Below the pieces are notes generated by a model. That model did no database searches. It had not been told where the DNA came from and saw nothing but the letters and a program-made list of their open reading frames with translations. From Rhodobacterales bacterium (GTDB taxonomy: Bacteria > Pseudomonadota > Alphaproteobacteria > Rhodobacterales > Rhodobacteraceae): a stretch of DNA of 56,473 bases. Of the stretch, positions 18,962 through 27,567 are shown piece after piece. The DNA lies in contig JAFLCY010000002.1 of the NCBI GenBank assembly GCA_017303485.1, positions 1 to 56,473 on the forward strand. Direction: 5' to 3'. The translations under genes were made by a program, and so were the position numbers. How positions within the stretch are numbered: the first letter of the stretch is position 1; each line of letters begins with the position of its first letter.

Positions 18962-19086
18962 AAACCGCGCTTCCCCCTGATTTTCCGGCATTTCTGCAGG
19001 AGCTTTTCAGAGACTCTGTGTCGGACAATGGCGAAGGAGGGAATCGCGACATTGATTCTCGACATTCCTGGGCGTAGCTTTTCCAC

Positions 19087-19542
19087 ATGATCACGCAGAA
19101 GATGAAATATGCGTTGAAGGCGCTGCTGGTTCTGGCCGACGAGGCCGCGAAGGGGCAGCCGGAACCCTTGACGATCGAAGAGATCGCAAAGCGCTCCGGC
19201 ACACCGAAGCGGTTTCTGGAGCATATCCTGTTGGAGGTGCGCAACGCCGGGGTGATTGCGTCGATCCGGGGAAGGTCGGGTGGCTACAGCCTGATCAAGA
19301 AGCCTTCTGATATTTCCATTTCGGAACTTCTGCGCACCATCGACGGCCCCATTGCCCCCCTGCCCTGCCTGTCGCGCCGGGCTTATCAGCGGTGCGAGGA
19401 TTGCACGGACGAGGCGACCTGCCGCATCCGCAAGGTCTTTGCCGAGGTGTTCTGGTCCTACCTCGTGATCATCGACTCACTGACGCTGGCGGACATGCTG
19501 CGCTCCGGCACCGTGGCCGAACAGGTGATCGGCGCGGAGTAA
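19087..19542 (+). CDS. Rrf2-family transcriptional regulator (probable sulfur-status regulator)
   Basis: The 151-residue protein has the Rrf2 winged helix (KMKYALKALLVLADEA, TIEEIAKRSGTPKRFLEHILLEVRNAGVIASIRGRSGGYSL). After it comes a Cys cluster (CLSRRAYQRCEDCTDEATC) with more cysteines than CymR, reminiscent of IscR-type Fe-S sensing although the exact spacing differs. It lies directly upstream of the sulfate transport operon on the same strand, separated by 191 bp that carry two strong inverted repeats. Control of sulfate uptake in response to cysteine or Fe-S status is the likely role; whether it carries a cluster cannot be told from sequence alone. Confidence 0.85.
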   Translation: MITQKMKYALKALLVLADEAAKGQPEPLTIEEIAKRSGTPKRFLEHILLEVRNAGVIASIRGRSGGYSLIKKPSDISISELLRTIDGPIAPLPCLSRRAYQRCEDCTDEATCRIRKVFAEVFWSYLVIIDSLTLADMLRSGTVAEQVIGAE

Positions 19543-19633
19543 AGTCCGCAACCTGCTGAAACCAAAATAAATGCTCCTGGTGAGTCTCCTTCGGGACCCT
19601 GTGGGCGCGGAGAATTTCATTCCATAATCACGA

Positions 19634-19667
19634 CTAAATTTAGCGAGTATTTTCCTTTGCAATACTC
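19634..19667. promoter_or_regulatory. Two inverted repeats upstream of the sulfate operon (candidate Rrf2 operator/leader hairpin)
   Basis: A perfect 10-bp palindrome CTAAATTTAG (19634-19643) is followed by GAGTATT (19645-19651) and its exact inverse AATACTC (19661-19667), spaced by 9 bases. This AT-rich block is conspicuous in GC-rich surroundings and lies 67-100 bp before the first ORF of the operon. It could be the operator of the adjacent Rrf2 regulator, or the second repeat could form an RNA hairpin. Confidence 0.5.
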
Positions 19668-19733
19668 GACCTTTCCTGTCGTTATTAAGGGGCAGCCGGG
19701 CCAAGGCCCACCCCCAAGCGAAGGAGAAGGACG

Positions 19734-19985
19734 ATGACTGCCGCCATATCCCCCCGCACCGCGTTTGCGACTGCCGGGCTGGCGCCGACCGCCATGCCCG
19801 GGACCCCTCGCACCACCTGCGCCGTCCGGCTGGTCGACCGCCGCACCGGCCTGACCCACCGGGTCAATGGCAGCCCACTGGTGATCTTCACCCGCAACCC
19901 CGCCGACGCTGTCGCCGACCTGCTGGAAGGCCGCGATGCCGCCGTCTGGGAGGCGAGCGTGGAGCCGATCGGAGAACCATCGTGA
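19734..19985 (+). CDS. Small hypothetical protein at the head of the sulfate operon, 83 aa
   Basis: The ATG is preceded by AAGGAGAAGG, an excellent ribosome site. The first 25 residues are Ala/Thr/Pro-rich; then [18 protein letters not shown] and [20 protein letters not shown] form a compact, probably folded domain of mixed strands and one helix. There is no signal peptide or membrane segment. It is 65 bp upstream of the sulfate-binding protein and shares its promoter region. I do not recognise the family; a sulfur-related accessory role is inferred only from position. Confidence 0.6.
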   Translation: MTAAISPRTAFATAGLAPTAMPGTPRTTCAVRLVDRRTGLTHRVNGSPLVIFTRNPADAVADLLEGRDAAVWEASVEPIGEPS

Positions 19986-20050
19986 TCCACGTTCCGCAAA
20001 CCGTCCTGGGCCTGATGCCCTACCGCCCCTTTCCATCCAAGGAGAAGACC

Positions 20051-21166
20051 ATGCTTGCCACCATCACCCTCGCCGGCACAGTGACTGCACAGGGCCCTGT
20101 AGCCGAGGCCCACGCCGATGGCCGTATCACCATCGCCGACGGCTTGCGCCGCCTGACCGGCTGGCCGGTGGGCCGCCTCAAGGGCCTTGCCACTGCCGCC
20201 GCCATCGCGACCCTTGGCCTTGGCCTCACCCCCGCCCCGGTCGCTGCCGAAAGCCTGCTGAACGTCAGCTACGACCCCACGCGTGAGCTTTACCGCGATC
20301 TGAACGAGGCCTTCACCGCATATTGGGTGGCCCAGGGCAACGACGCCCCCACCATCGAGCAATCGCATGGCGGCTCGGGTGCCCAGGCCCGCGCGGTGAT
20401 CGAAGGACTGGACGCGCAGGTCGTGACCCTCGCGCTGGCCGCCGACATCGACAAGATCGCCAAAGAGGGCAAGCTGCCGGAAGACTGGCAGTCGAAACTG
20501 CCGCACAACTCCTCGCCCTACACTTCGACCATCGTCTTTCTGGTCCGCGAAGGGAACCCGAAGGGCATCAAGGACTGGGGCGACCTGACCGCCGAAGGCG
20601 TCGAAGTCATCACTCCGAATCCCAAGACCAGCGGAGGTGCGCGCTGGAACTACCTTGCCGCCTGGGCCTGGGCGGAAAAGAACGGCAAGGACCCCGAGGC
20701 TTTCGTCAAGGCGCTCTACCAACATGTCCCCGTGCTGGACAAGGGTGCGCGCGACAGCACGACCACCTTCGCCCAGCGCGGCATCGGCGACGTCCTTCTC
20801 GCCTGGGAGAACGAGGCCTACCTTGCGCTGAACGAGCTTGGCGAGGACCAGTTCGACATCGTCGTTCCTTCGGTCTCGATCCTCGCCGAACCGCCGGTGG
20901 CGCTGGTCGAGGCGAACATCAAGACCGATGACCAGCGCAAGCTGGCCGAGGCCTACCTGAACTTCCTCTACACCCCGGAAGCGCAGGCGATCATCTTCAA
21001 GGACTACTACCGCGGCTGGGATACGTCGAAGGCTTCGCCCGAGGATGTCGCCCGCTTCCCGAAGCTTGACCTTGTCGACATCTCGTCCTTCGGCGGCTGG
21101 AAAGAGGCGCAGGCCAAGCACTTCGCCGACGGCGGCATCTTCGACCAGATCTACCTCGGGCAGTAA
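20051..21166 (+). CDS. sbp: Periplasmic sulfate-binding protein with N-terminal extension
   Basis: The body of this 371-residue protein is a sulfate/thiosulfate-binding protein: [43 protein letters not shown]-like region [34 protein letters not shown] and the C-terminal FYRGWD-like DYYRGWD. A normal signal peptide ([22 protein letters not shown]) begins only at about residue 44. The 40 residues before it (with [15 protein letters not shown]) look like a separate soluble segment. ATG 20051 has AAGGAGAAG upstream, so the long form is probably translated; an in-frame GTG at 20168 would give a normal precursor but lacks an SD. First transporter gene of the sulfate operon. Confidence 0.87.
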   Translation: MLATITLAGTVTAQGPVAEAHADGRITIADGLRRLTGWPVGRLKGLATAAAIATLGLGLTPAPVAAESLLNVSYDPTRELYRDLNEAFTAYWVAQGNDAPTIEQSHGGSGAQARAVIEGLDAQVVTLALAADIDKIAKEGKLPEDWQSKLPHNSSPYTSTIVFLVREGNPKGIKDWGDLTAEGVEVITPNPKTSGGARWNYLAAWAWAEKNGKDPEAFVKALYQHVPVLDKGARDSTTTFAQRGIGDVLLAWENEAYLALNELGEDQFDIVVPSVSILAEPPVALVEANIKTDDQRKLAEAYLNFLYTPEAQAIIFKDYYRGWDTSKASPEDVARFPKLDLVDISSFGGWKEAQAKHFADGGIFDQIYLGQ

Positions 21167-21175
21167 GGCAGACCG

Positions 21176-22012
21176 ATGGGCAGGCCCCTTTTCCACCGAT
21201 CCCCGATCCCCGGCCTCGGGATCAGCGCCGGGATCACGATCACCCTCCTCTCCCTCGTGGTCCTCCTGCCCATCGGCGCCCTACTTCTGAAGGGCGCCCT
21301 TGCCGGGCCGGAACGGCTGTGGACCGAGGTCAACACCCCCCGCATCTGGGCCTCGCTCTGGCTGTCGTTCCGGCTGTCGTTCCTTGCCGCCCTGTTCAAT
21401 CTGGTGTTCGGCGTGACGCTGGCCTGGGTGCTGGCACGCTACCGCTTTCCCGGCCGCCGCCTGATCGACGCCGCCGTCGACCTGCCCTTCGCGCTGCCCA
21501 CTGCCGTGGCCGGCATCGCCCTGACCGCGCTTTACGCACCGAACGGTGCCTTCGGCGCGCTGGCCAAGGACCTTGGCTTCAAGATCGCCTACACGCCCAT
21601 CGGCATCTTCATTGCCCTTGTCTTCGTCGGCCTGCCCTTCGTCACCCGCACCGTCCAGCCCGTCATCGACGAGATCGAGCGCGAGGTCGAGGAAGCCTCA
21701 GCGACCCTTGGCGCCTCCCGAGCCCACACCTTGCGCCGCGTCATCCTGCCGATGCTTGCCCCCGCGGCGCTGACGGGCTTCGCGCTGTCGTTGGCCCGGG
21801 CGGTGGGCGAGTACGGCTCGGTCATCTTCATCGCGGGGAACCTGCCAATGAAGACGGAAATCGCGCCCCTGCTGATCGTCATCAAGCTGGAGGAGTTCAA
21901 CTACGAAGGTGCCGCCGCCATCGGCATCGCCATGCTGGTGATCTCCTTCACGCTCCTCCTCCTCATCAACGGGGTCCAGGTCTGGAGCCGCCGGAGAATT
22001 GGCTATGTCTGA
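21176..22012 (+). CDS. cysT: Sulfate ABC transporter permease CysT
   Basis: The 278-residue membrane protein has about six transmembrane segments and the family landmarks: VDLPFALPTAVAGIALTALY, VFVGLPFVTRTVQPVIDEI and the ATPase-coupling EAA loop EVEEASATLGASRAHTLRRVILP, then AVGEYGSVIFIAGN, which is typical of CysT/CysU. It pairs with CysW to form the inner-membrane channel for sulfate. Nine bases separate it from the binding-protein stop, and its stop overlaps the cysW start. Confidence 0.92.
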   Translation: MGRPLFHRSPIPGLGISAGITITLLSLVVLLPIGALLLKGALAGPERLWTEVNTPRIWASLWLSFRLSFLAALFNLVFGVTLAWVLARYRFPGRRLIDAAVDLPFALPTAVAGIALTALYAPNGAFGALAKDLGFKIAYTPIGIFIALVFVGLPFVTRTVQPVIDEIEREVEEASATLGASRAHTLRRVILPMLAPAALTGFALSLARAVGEYGSVIFIAGNLPMKTEIAPLLIVIKLEEFNYEGAAAIGIAMLVISFTLLLLINGVQVWSRRRIGYV

Positions 22013-22865
22013 TGTCCCCGCAACCTGGCGCCCCGCGACCCAGGAAACGCCGCTGGTCCGCCGCCTGCTGATCGGCAGCGTTCTGATTGTACTGGCCCTC
22101 CTCCTGTTCGCGCCCCTCGTGACCGTGTTCTACGAGGCACTGCGCGAAGGGTTGTGGAAGGCAGTCGCCTCGCTGACGGATCCCGAGGCCCTGTCGGCGA
22201 TACGGCTGACCCTGACTGTCGCTGCCATCGCCGTACCCATGAATGCGGTCTTCGGCATCGCGGCAGCCTGGTTCATCACCAAGTACGACTTCCGCGGCAA
22301 GGCGGTGCTTCTGACGCTGATCGACCTGCCCTTCTCGGTCTCGCCCGTCGTCGTCGGACTTTGCATCGTCCTGACCTTCGGCGCGCACAGCTGGATCGGG
22401 GGGATGCTGGTCGATGCGGGCTACCCCATCGTCTTTGCCCTGCCCGGCATCGTGCTGGCCTCGATGATCGTGACCTTCCCCTTCGTCGCGCGCGAGCTGA
22501 TCCCGGTGATGATCGAGCAGGGCCGGGCTGAAGAAGAGGCTGCCCTGACGCTCGGCGCCTCCGGCTGGCGCACCTTCTGGACCGTGACGCTGCCGAACAT
22601 CCGCTGGGCGCTACTTTACGGCGTCCTCCTCTGCAACGCCCGCGCGATGGGTGAATTTGGCGCCGTCGCGGTCGTTTCCGGCAAGATCCGGGGCCAGACA
22701 GCGACCATGCCGATCACCATCGAGATGCTTTACAACGAATACCTCTCGGTCGCGGCCTTCACGCTGGCCGCCGTCCTCGCGTTCCTCGCCTTCGTGACGC
22801 TTGGCCTGAAGACCTTCCTCGAAATCCGGCATGCCGATGCGCTTGCCGCCGCTCGCCGCCACTAA
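22005..22865 (+). CDS. cysW: Sulfate ABC transporter permease CysW
   Basis: The 286-residue partner permease has [20 protein letters not shown], the EAA loop [28 protein letters not shown] and [20 protein letters not shown], diagnostic of CysW. ATG 22005 lies within the end of cysT (overlap of 8 bases). cysA follows 8 bp downstream. Confidence 0.92.
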   Translation: MSDVPATWRPATQETPLVRRLLIGSVLIVLALLLFAPLVTVFYEALREGLWKAVASLTDPEALSAIRLTLTVAAIAVPMNAVFGIAAAWFITKYDFRGKAVLLTLIDLPFSVSPVVVGLCIVLTFGAHSWIGGMLVDAGYPIVFALPGIVLASMIVTFPFVARELIPVMIEQGRAEEEAALTLGASGWRTFWTVTLPNIRWALLYGVLLCNARAMGEFGAVAVVSGKIRGQTATMPITIEMLYNEYLSVAAFTLAAVLAFLAFVTLGLKTFLEIRHADALAAARRH

Positions 22866-22873
22866 GGGGGACC

Positions 22874-23596
22874 ATGATGCACATCGAAATCGACGAAATC
22901 TCCAAGGAATTTGGCACCACTGCCGCGCTGAACCCGGTCTCCCTGGCCATCCCCTCCGGTGCCCTCGTAGCGCTCCTCGGCCCCTCCGGGTCCGGCAAGA
23001 CCACGCTGCTTCGCATCCTTGGAGGGCTTGAATATCCAACCTCCGGCCGCGTCCTGTTTGACGGGCAAGATGCCACCGGCCTTTCCGTCCAGGGCCGTCG
23101 CGCCGGGTTCGTCTTCCAGTCCTACGCGCTCTTCCGGCACATGACCGTCTTCGACAACATCGCCTATGGCCTGAACGCCCGCCCCCGCGCCTCGCGCCCC
23201 GCCAGACCCGAGATCGCCCGCCGCGTAACCAGACTTCTCGATCTGATCCAGCTTCCCGACATCGGCGCGCGTTATCCCAGCCAGCTCTCTGGCGGCCAGC
23301 GCCAGCGCGTCGCCCTGGCCCGGGCGCTCGCCATCGAGCCCCGGATGCTGCTCCTCGACGAACCCTTCGGAGCCCTCGATGCCAAGGTCCGCAAGGAACT
23401 TCGCCAGGGCCTTCGCGATATCCACGACACCACCGGCCTGACCACCGTCTTCGTGACCCACGACCAGGACGAGGCAATGGAACTGGCCGATCTCGTCGTG
23501 GTCATGTCGATGGGACGGATCGAACAGGTCGGCAAGCCGCAGGACATCCGCGCCCGACCCGCAAGCGCCTTTGTGCGCGACTTCGTCGCTGGATGA
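22874..23596 (+). CDS. cysA: Sulfate ABC transporter ATPase CysA, short form without C-terminal regulatory domain
   Basis: The 240-residue protein has Walker [11 protein letters not shown]-loop [18 protein letters not shown], signature [15 protein letters not shown], Walker [13 protein letters not shown] and the switch His in [14 protein letters not shown]. Typical CysA proteins are about 350 residues because of a C-terminal TOBE-like domain; here the frame ends right after the nucleotide-binding domain ([13 protein letters not shown] and stop). No frameshifted remnant of the missing domain is evident in the 43 bp before the next convergent gene. The transporter is probably functional but lacks the regulatory tail. 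Confidence 0.88.
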   Translation: MMHIEIDEISKEFGTTAALNPVSLAIPSGALVALLGPSGSGKTTLLRILGGLEYPTSGRVLFDGQDATGLSVQGRRAGFVFQSYALFRHMTVFDNIAYGLNARPRASRPARPEIARRVTRLLDLIQLPDIGARYPSQLSGGQRQRVALARALAIEPRMLLLDEPFGALDAKVRKELRQGLRDIHDTTGLTTVFVTHDQDEAMELADLVVVMSMGRIEQVGKPQDIRARPASAFVRDFVAG

Positions 23597-23639
23597 CGAT
23601 GTCCGGGACTGTCCTTGGTTCGAACAGGGCCTGATCCGA

Positions 23640-26072
23640 TCAGCCTGCCGAAGCCCCCCGTCGCCAGGTCCGCGTCATCAGCCGGGACTGCCGGACCTTT
23701 CGGTCCAGCCAGGCATAGACATGCGCACCGGTTACGCCGACAATGATCGACAGGCCCAGGGACAGCCAGGGAATATCCCTGCCGAACAGCTTGTGGACCA
23801 GCGATATCACCTGGAAATGAGTGAGATAGAGGAACATCGAGGCCCCTGCGATTTCGGCGACAATGACCTTCACCTGCGTGGGCACAAGCACATGTCGCAC
23901 GAACAGCACCAGCACGCAGCCCGCGCCGATATAGTAGGCCGCCGATGTCAGGCCCCAGTTGGCAAATATCATGATGAAGGCCAAAGACAGCGCGAACAGG
24001 CGCGCGCGCAGGTCTCTGGCCAGTGCGAAGATCATGCCCAAGGTGAAGACCCACCCGTAGTGCCAGGGTGACCGGTGATAGTTGTAGTTGCCGTCCCAGA
24101 AAAACTCGATGGTCCGGTTGATCGCGACGGTGCAAAGGAACAGGATGACGGCACTGAGCAGCGGCCTGGTGCGGAATGCCTCCCTGACACCCTGGAACGA
24201 GAACAGCAGCGCCGCCAGGATCATCAGCTGCACATAAAGCTCGATGAAATAGAAAGAGAATCCCTTGATGGTGTTCGGATCGGTGTAGTTCGATACCAGA
24301 ACCAGCGACGGCAGTTCGAACCGCCTGATGAAGAGTTCCAGGAATATCTCCATCAGGATCGTCGGAATCGCTACATAGAAGACGGTTCCCCAAAGCGTCC
24401 TCACGCTGCCGGAGCGGATGATTTCGGGCAACTGGAACCGGGCGACCGAATACCCCGCGAGCATCACCAGAAAATAGGCGGCGCCCCAGTTCGGGCTGTA
24501 GACGAAGGCATTGGTGTGCAGGGCGACGATGCAGACAATGAAGAACGCCCGCGTGAGCGTGACCATTTCCAGCCGCCGCCAGATCGAGGGTCCGTCAGAG
24601 TCGGACTGGTCCTGCAAGGCGGAAACATCCAGCTTTTCCCAACCGTCCGGCAACTGGCCAAACCGGCTTTCGTAGGCCAGCGTGAACTGGATGTAGTGCA
24701 GGGAGTCGCCCCCCAACGTTTCGAACGTATCCTCGGGCTGGACATCCTGCCCCGGAAACTCCTGCCGGAAGAATGACAGCACATCGCTTGCATCCTGATG
24801 TACCGCCGATGCCCGAACGGGTTCGGTCGTTTTCCGCAAGGCGAACTGTTCGGCAAGGATGCGGCGCTGGACCTTGCCGGTGCCTGTCACGGGCAGGGCG
24901 TCCAGCGCCATGGCATGCAGCGAAGCGCCGGCCGAGACGCCCATCTCTTCCAGCGCGGCGGCGGCAAGGTCCCTGATTTTCCGTGCGGCTGCGCTGTCGC
25001 CAACCACGGCGACCAGCACGCCATCGCCCCGCTGGGCGTCCGGCACCTTGGCCACCGCAATCTGCATCTGCGGTTTCAGGCGCGACCGGATCCGTTCCTC
25101 AAGCTGGTCGGGAACGATTTTCTGGCCGCCGCAGTTGATCAGGTCATCGGCCCGCCCGTCAAAGTGCAGGTAACCGCCGCGCAGGTGGCCAAGATCGTTG
25201 GTCTGCAACCAGCCATCGGCATCAGTCAGGTCGTGCAATCCAGCGGAATCGATACGCGAGCGGGCGACTTGCGGGCCCCGGATCCGGATGCGTCCGTCCG
25301 CGGCGAGCTGAATTTCGCCCTCGCCGACTGACCGCCCGACCGATTCCAGCAAGCTGTCCGCGGCCCCGGAAATCTGAAGGAATGTGCTGCGTGACGCCTC
25401 GGTCAGCCCGTAGTGCTGAACGATCAGCGCATTGGGAAACATCTCGCGGACCGCGCGCTTTTCTGCGGCAGTCATGTGCTGCGATCCGATTTCCATCCAG
25501 CGCAGCTTGGCTCCAGCCTCGCCGATCAGCTTCGGATCGGCCAGCAGGATGCGCAGCAAGGTGGGTACGGCCGCCAGCGCGTTGACCTCGCCTGACGCCA
25601 GCATGCGCGCCAGTTCCATCGGATCGAACCCGCGCGGCGGCATGTAGGCCCTTCCGCCCACCGCACTGACCGCGCGATACCGCGCCATCCCGAAGCTGAA
25701 GGTCGCCGGAACGCCCACATATTCGCGGACCTCCTCGGTCATCTGCATCACTTCGATGATGCGCTCGGTCGTGTAGCCGAGGTTGCGGTAGGTCAGCAGG
25801 ATGCCTTTCGGCATGCCTTCGGTACCCGAGGTGAATGTGACCTGCGCGGGCCGGTCATCCAGGATTACCGGATGCCTTGCGCTGAACCAGCCGGTCTTCT
25901 CTCCCGGGTCGATGGTACGGTCGATCTCCAGCCCGGGCAGCTGCCTGGCCTGGGCCTCGTCGGATACCACGACAAGCGGGCGACCAGCGGCGTATAGGGA
26001 AAATACCGTTTCAACAAAGGCAATCGAGTTCCGGCGTACAATTGCGGTCGCCTGAAGCTTGCTAAAATCCAT
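23640..26072 (-). CDS. Adenylation domain - acyl carrier domain - membrane acyltransferase fusion
   Basis: This 810-residue protein combines three modules. Residues 1-410 form an ANL adenylate-forming ligase: TSGTEGMPKG at 81-90, YGLTEASR at 221-228, GRADDLINCGGQKI at 306-319 and the catalytic Lys400 in TGTGKVQRR. Residues 425-490 form a carrier domain with the phosphopantetheine site GGDSLHY (Ser457). Residues 500-810 are an acyltransferase-3-like membrane domain with about ten helices and a candidate catalytic His in IVALHT near 519. The likely cycle is activation of an acid as AMP ester, loading on the carrier arm, and transfer across or at the membrane to a sugar or polymer. ATG 26072 (MDFSKL) suits the domain start. 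The acyl substrate and acceptor are unknown. Confidence 0.82.
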   Translation of the reverse strand: MDFSKLQATAIVRRNSIAFVETVFSLYAAGRPLVVVSDEAQARQLPGLEIDRTIDPGEKTGWFSARHPVILDDRPAQVTFTSGTEGMPKGILLTYRNLGYTTERIIEVMQMTEEVREYVGVPATFSFGMARYRAVSAVGGRAYMPPRGFDPMELARMLASGEVNALAAVPTLLRILLADPKLIGEAGAKLRWMEIGSQHMTAAEKRAVREMFPNALIVQHYGLTEASRSTFLQISGAADSLLESVGRSVGEGEIQLAADGRIRIRGPQVARSRIDSAGLHDLTDADGWLQTNDLGHLRGGYLHFDGRADDLINCGGQKIVPDQLEERIRSRLKPQMQIAVAKVPDAQRGDGVLVAVVGDSAAARKIRDLAAAALEEMGVSAGASLHAMALDALPVTGTGKVQRRILAEQFALRKTTEPVRASAVHQDASDVLSFFRQEFPGQDVQPEDTFETLGGDSLHYIQFTLAYESRFGQLPDGWEKLDVSALQDQSDSDGPSIWRRLEMVTLTRAFFIVCIVALHTNAFVYSPNWGAAYFLVMLAGYSVARFQLPEIIRSGSVRTLWGTVFYVAIPTILMEIFLELFIRRFELPSLVLVSNYTDPNTIKGFSFYFIELYVQLMILAALLFSFQGVREAFRTRPLLSAVILFLCTVAINRTIEFFWDGNYNYHRSPWHYGWVFTLGMIFALARDLRARLFALSLAFIMIFANWGLTSAAYYIGAGCVLVLFVRHVLVPTQVKVIVAEIAGASMFLYLTHFQVISLVHKLFGRDIPWLSLGLSIIVGVTGAHVYAWLDRKVRQSRLMTRTWRRGASAG

Positions 26073-26510
26073 GAAACACGCCTGCAAATGAAAGCACCTG
26101 AATGCCGCGCTGGTCAATTAAGTAGCGCGGATTATAGACAAAACTGTGTCGGATGGCAGGATTGAACTGAAAAGATTGCTCATTGGGCGGCGGCGACCGA
26201 GGTGATCCGTGGCGAAGTAGCTGCACGGCGGCTCCACACCCTCCGCCGGGAACACCAGCGAACACAGGCAAGCCCGGTTCCGCACGTCAGATCCTCCGAT
26301 TTTCATCTCAGTTCCGCTGAAAGGCCCAGCCGCCCATTTCATTACAGCCCCTGATCTCTACATCCAACCCCTTGGAATCCCGATATTGGCCATGCCTGAC
26401 CCCCAAGGACATCCAAGAACCCGAACGTCGCTTTCCACGCCCGACCCGTCCCCCTGCGACTTGGCTCTGGCTTCCGGTCCCGCTAGTCTCGCCGCCCAAA
26501 GGAGACCCCC
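26073..26510. other. Intergenic stretch without a supported gene
   Basis: This 438-bp gap separates two divergent transcription units. The part nearest the acyltransferase fusion (26080-26170) is AT-richer and probably holds its promoter. A short minus-strand frame (26118-26342) with a Cys/Pro-rich translation has no recognisable domain or good ribosome site, and I did not accept it. No tRNA, repeat or hairpin of note was seen. AAAGGAGA at 26499-26506 is the ribosome site of the next gene. Confidence 0.5.
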
Positions 26511-26921
26511 ATGACCCGTGAGACCACTCTCTCCCTTCTCCGCCGCTACTACGATGCCTTCAATGCCGGGAACCCCGAGGGGATGCTCGCCTGCCTGACC
26601 GAGGACGTCGAACACCGGGTCAACGAAGGCGGTCACCGGATCGGCAAGGCCCGGTTCCGCGAGTTCTGCGGCCACATGGGGGTAAGCTACCGGGAGCAGT
26701 TGAAGGACATCACCCTCTTTGCCACCGAGGACGGCGCTCGCGGCGCGGCGGAGTTCGTGGTTCACGGGGAATATCTGAAGACCGATCCCGGCCTGCCGGA
26801 CGCGAAAGGCCAGACCTACATCCTCCCGGCTGGCGGGTTCTTTGACGTGAAGGACGGCCTCATCAGCCGGATCACCACCTTCTACAACCTCAACGACTGG
26901 ATCGCACAGGTCAGGCGATGA
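26511..26921 (+). CDS. NTF2-like (SnoaL/ketosteroid isomerase-related) protein
   Basis: The 136-residue protein has the cone-shaped NTF2 fold pattern: an N-terminal helix pair (LLRRYYDAFNAGNPEGMLACL), TEDVEHRVNEGGHRIGKARFREF, and closing strands GFFDVKDGLISRITTFYNLNDW. Members bind small hydrophobic molecules; some are isomerases or cyclases. ATG 26511 follows AAAGGAGA. Its stop overlaps the GNAT start (ATGA), so the two proteins probably act together; no specific reaction can be assigned. Confidence 0.8.
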   Translation: MTRETTLSLLRRYYDAFNAGNPEGMLACLTEDVEHRVNEGGHRIGKARFREFCGHMGVSYREQLKDITLFATEDGARGAAEFVVHGEYLKTDPGLPDAKGQTYILPAGGFFDVKDGLISRITTFYNLNDWIAQVRR

Positions 26922-27514
26922 ACATCGACGACATCGACGTCCGGGCCCTGAAAGGCCCTGACCTGGAGGCCGCGCTGGACGGCGTGGCCCGGCTGCGGAT
27001 CACCGTGTTCCGCGACTGGCCCTATCTTTACGACGGTTCGCTGGACTACGAGCGGGAATACCTCGCCAGCTACCGCGACAATCCGGGCGCGCTCTTGGTC
27101 GGGGCCTTCCATGACGGCCAGTTGATCGGCGCCTCGACCTCGACCCCGATGGAGGATCACGCCCCGGAATTCGCCGCACCCTTCCGCGAGATGGGTATCG
27201 CGCCGGAGAAGATCCTGTACGGGGCGGAATCCGTCCTTTTGCGTCCCTACCGCGGCATTGGCCTTGGCCACCGCTTCATCGACCTGCGCGAGGCCCATGC
27301 CCGGGCGCTGGGGCGGACGCATGTCGCCTTCTGCTCGGTCATCCGGGCCAATGACCACCCGGCCCGGCCCGCAATCGCCCGGACCAACGACGCTTTCTGG
27401 CGCGGTCGGGGCTACCGGACCCTGCCCGGCGTGGTGGCGCGGTTCAGCTGGAAAGATCTCGGCGACACGGTCGAGACCGAGAAGCCGCTCCAATTCTGGA
27501 TGCGGGAGCTTTGA
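26918..27514 (+). CDS. GNAT-family N-acetyltransferase
   Basis: The 198-residue protein has the GNAT elements: an N-terminal ALDGVARLRITVFRDWPYLY, the central strand LVGAFHDGQLIGAST, and the acetyl-CoA loop with VLLRPYRGIGLGHRFIDLREAHARALG (RGIGLG in place of Q/RxxGxG/A), then NDAFWRGRGY near the end. The substrate is not evident. It is coupled to the NTF2-like gene. Convergent with the permease gene 53 bp away. Confidence 0.82.
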   Translation: MNIDDIDVRALKGPDLEAALDGVARLRITVFRDWPYLYDGSLDYEREYLASYRDNPGALLVGAFHDGQLIGASTSTPMEDHAPEFAAPFREMGIAPEKILYGAESVLLRPYRGIGLGHRFIDLREAHARALGRTHVAFCSVIRANDHPARPAIARTNDAFWRGRGYRTLPGVVARFSWKDLGDTVETEKPLQFWMREL

Positions 27515-27567
27515 AAGGAAAAGGCCGGCCCGGATGCACCGGACCGACCCTGTTCCTGTAGCCCGGA

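Noticed and set aside
23597-23639. CTGATC-C-GATCAG between cysA and the acyltransferase fusion as a terminator
   Set aside because: The loop of one base is too tight for an RNA hairpin and there is no T run.
26118-26342. Minus-strand 74-aa ORF in the gap before the NTF2-like gene
   Set aside because: No ribosome site of quality, no domain, and a Cys/Pro-rich composition typical of chance frames.
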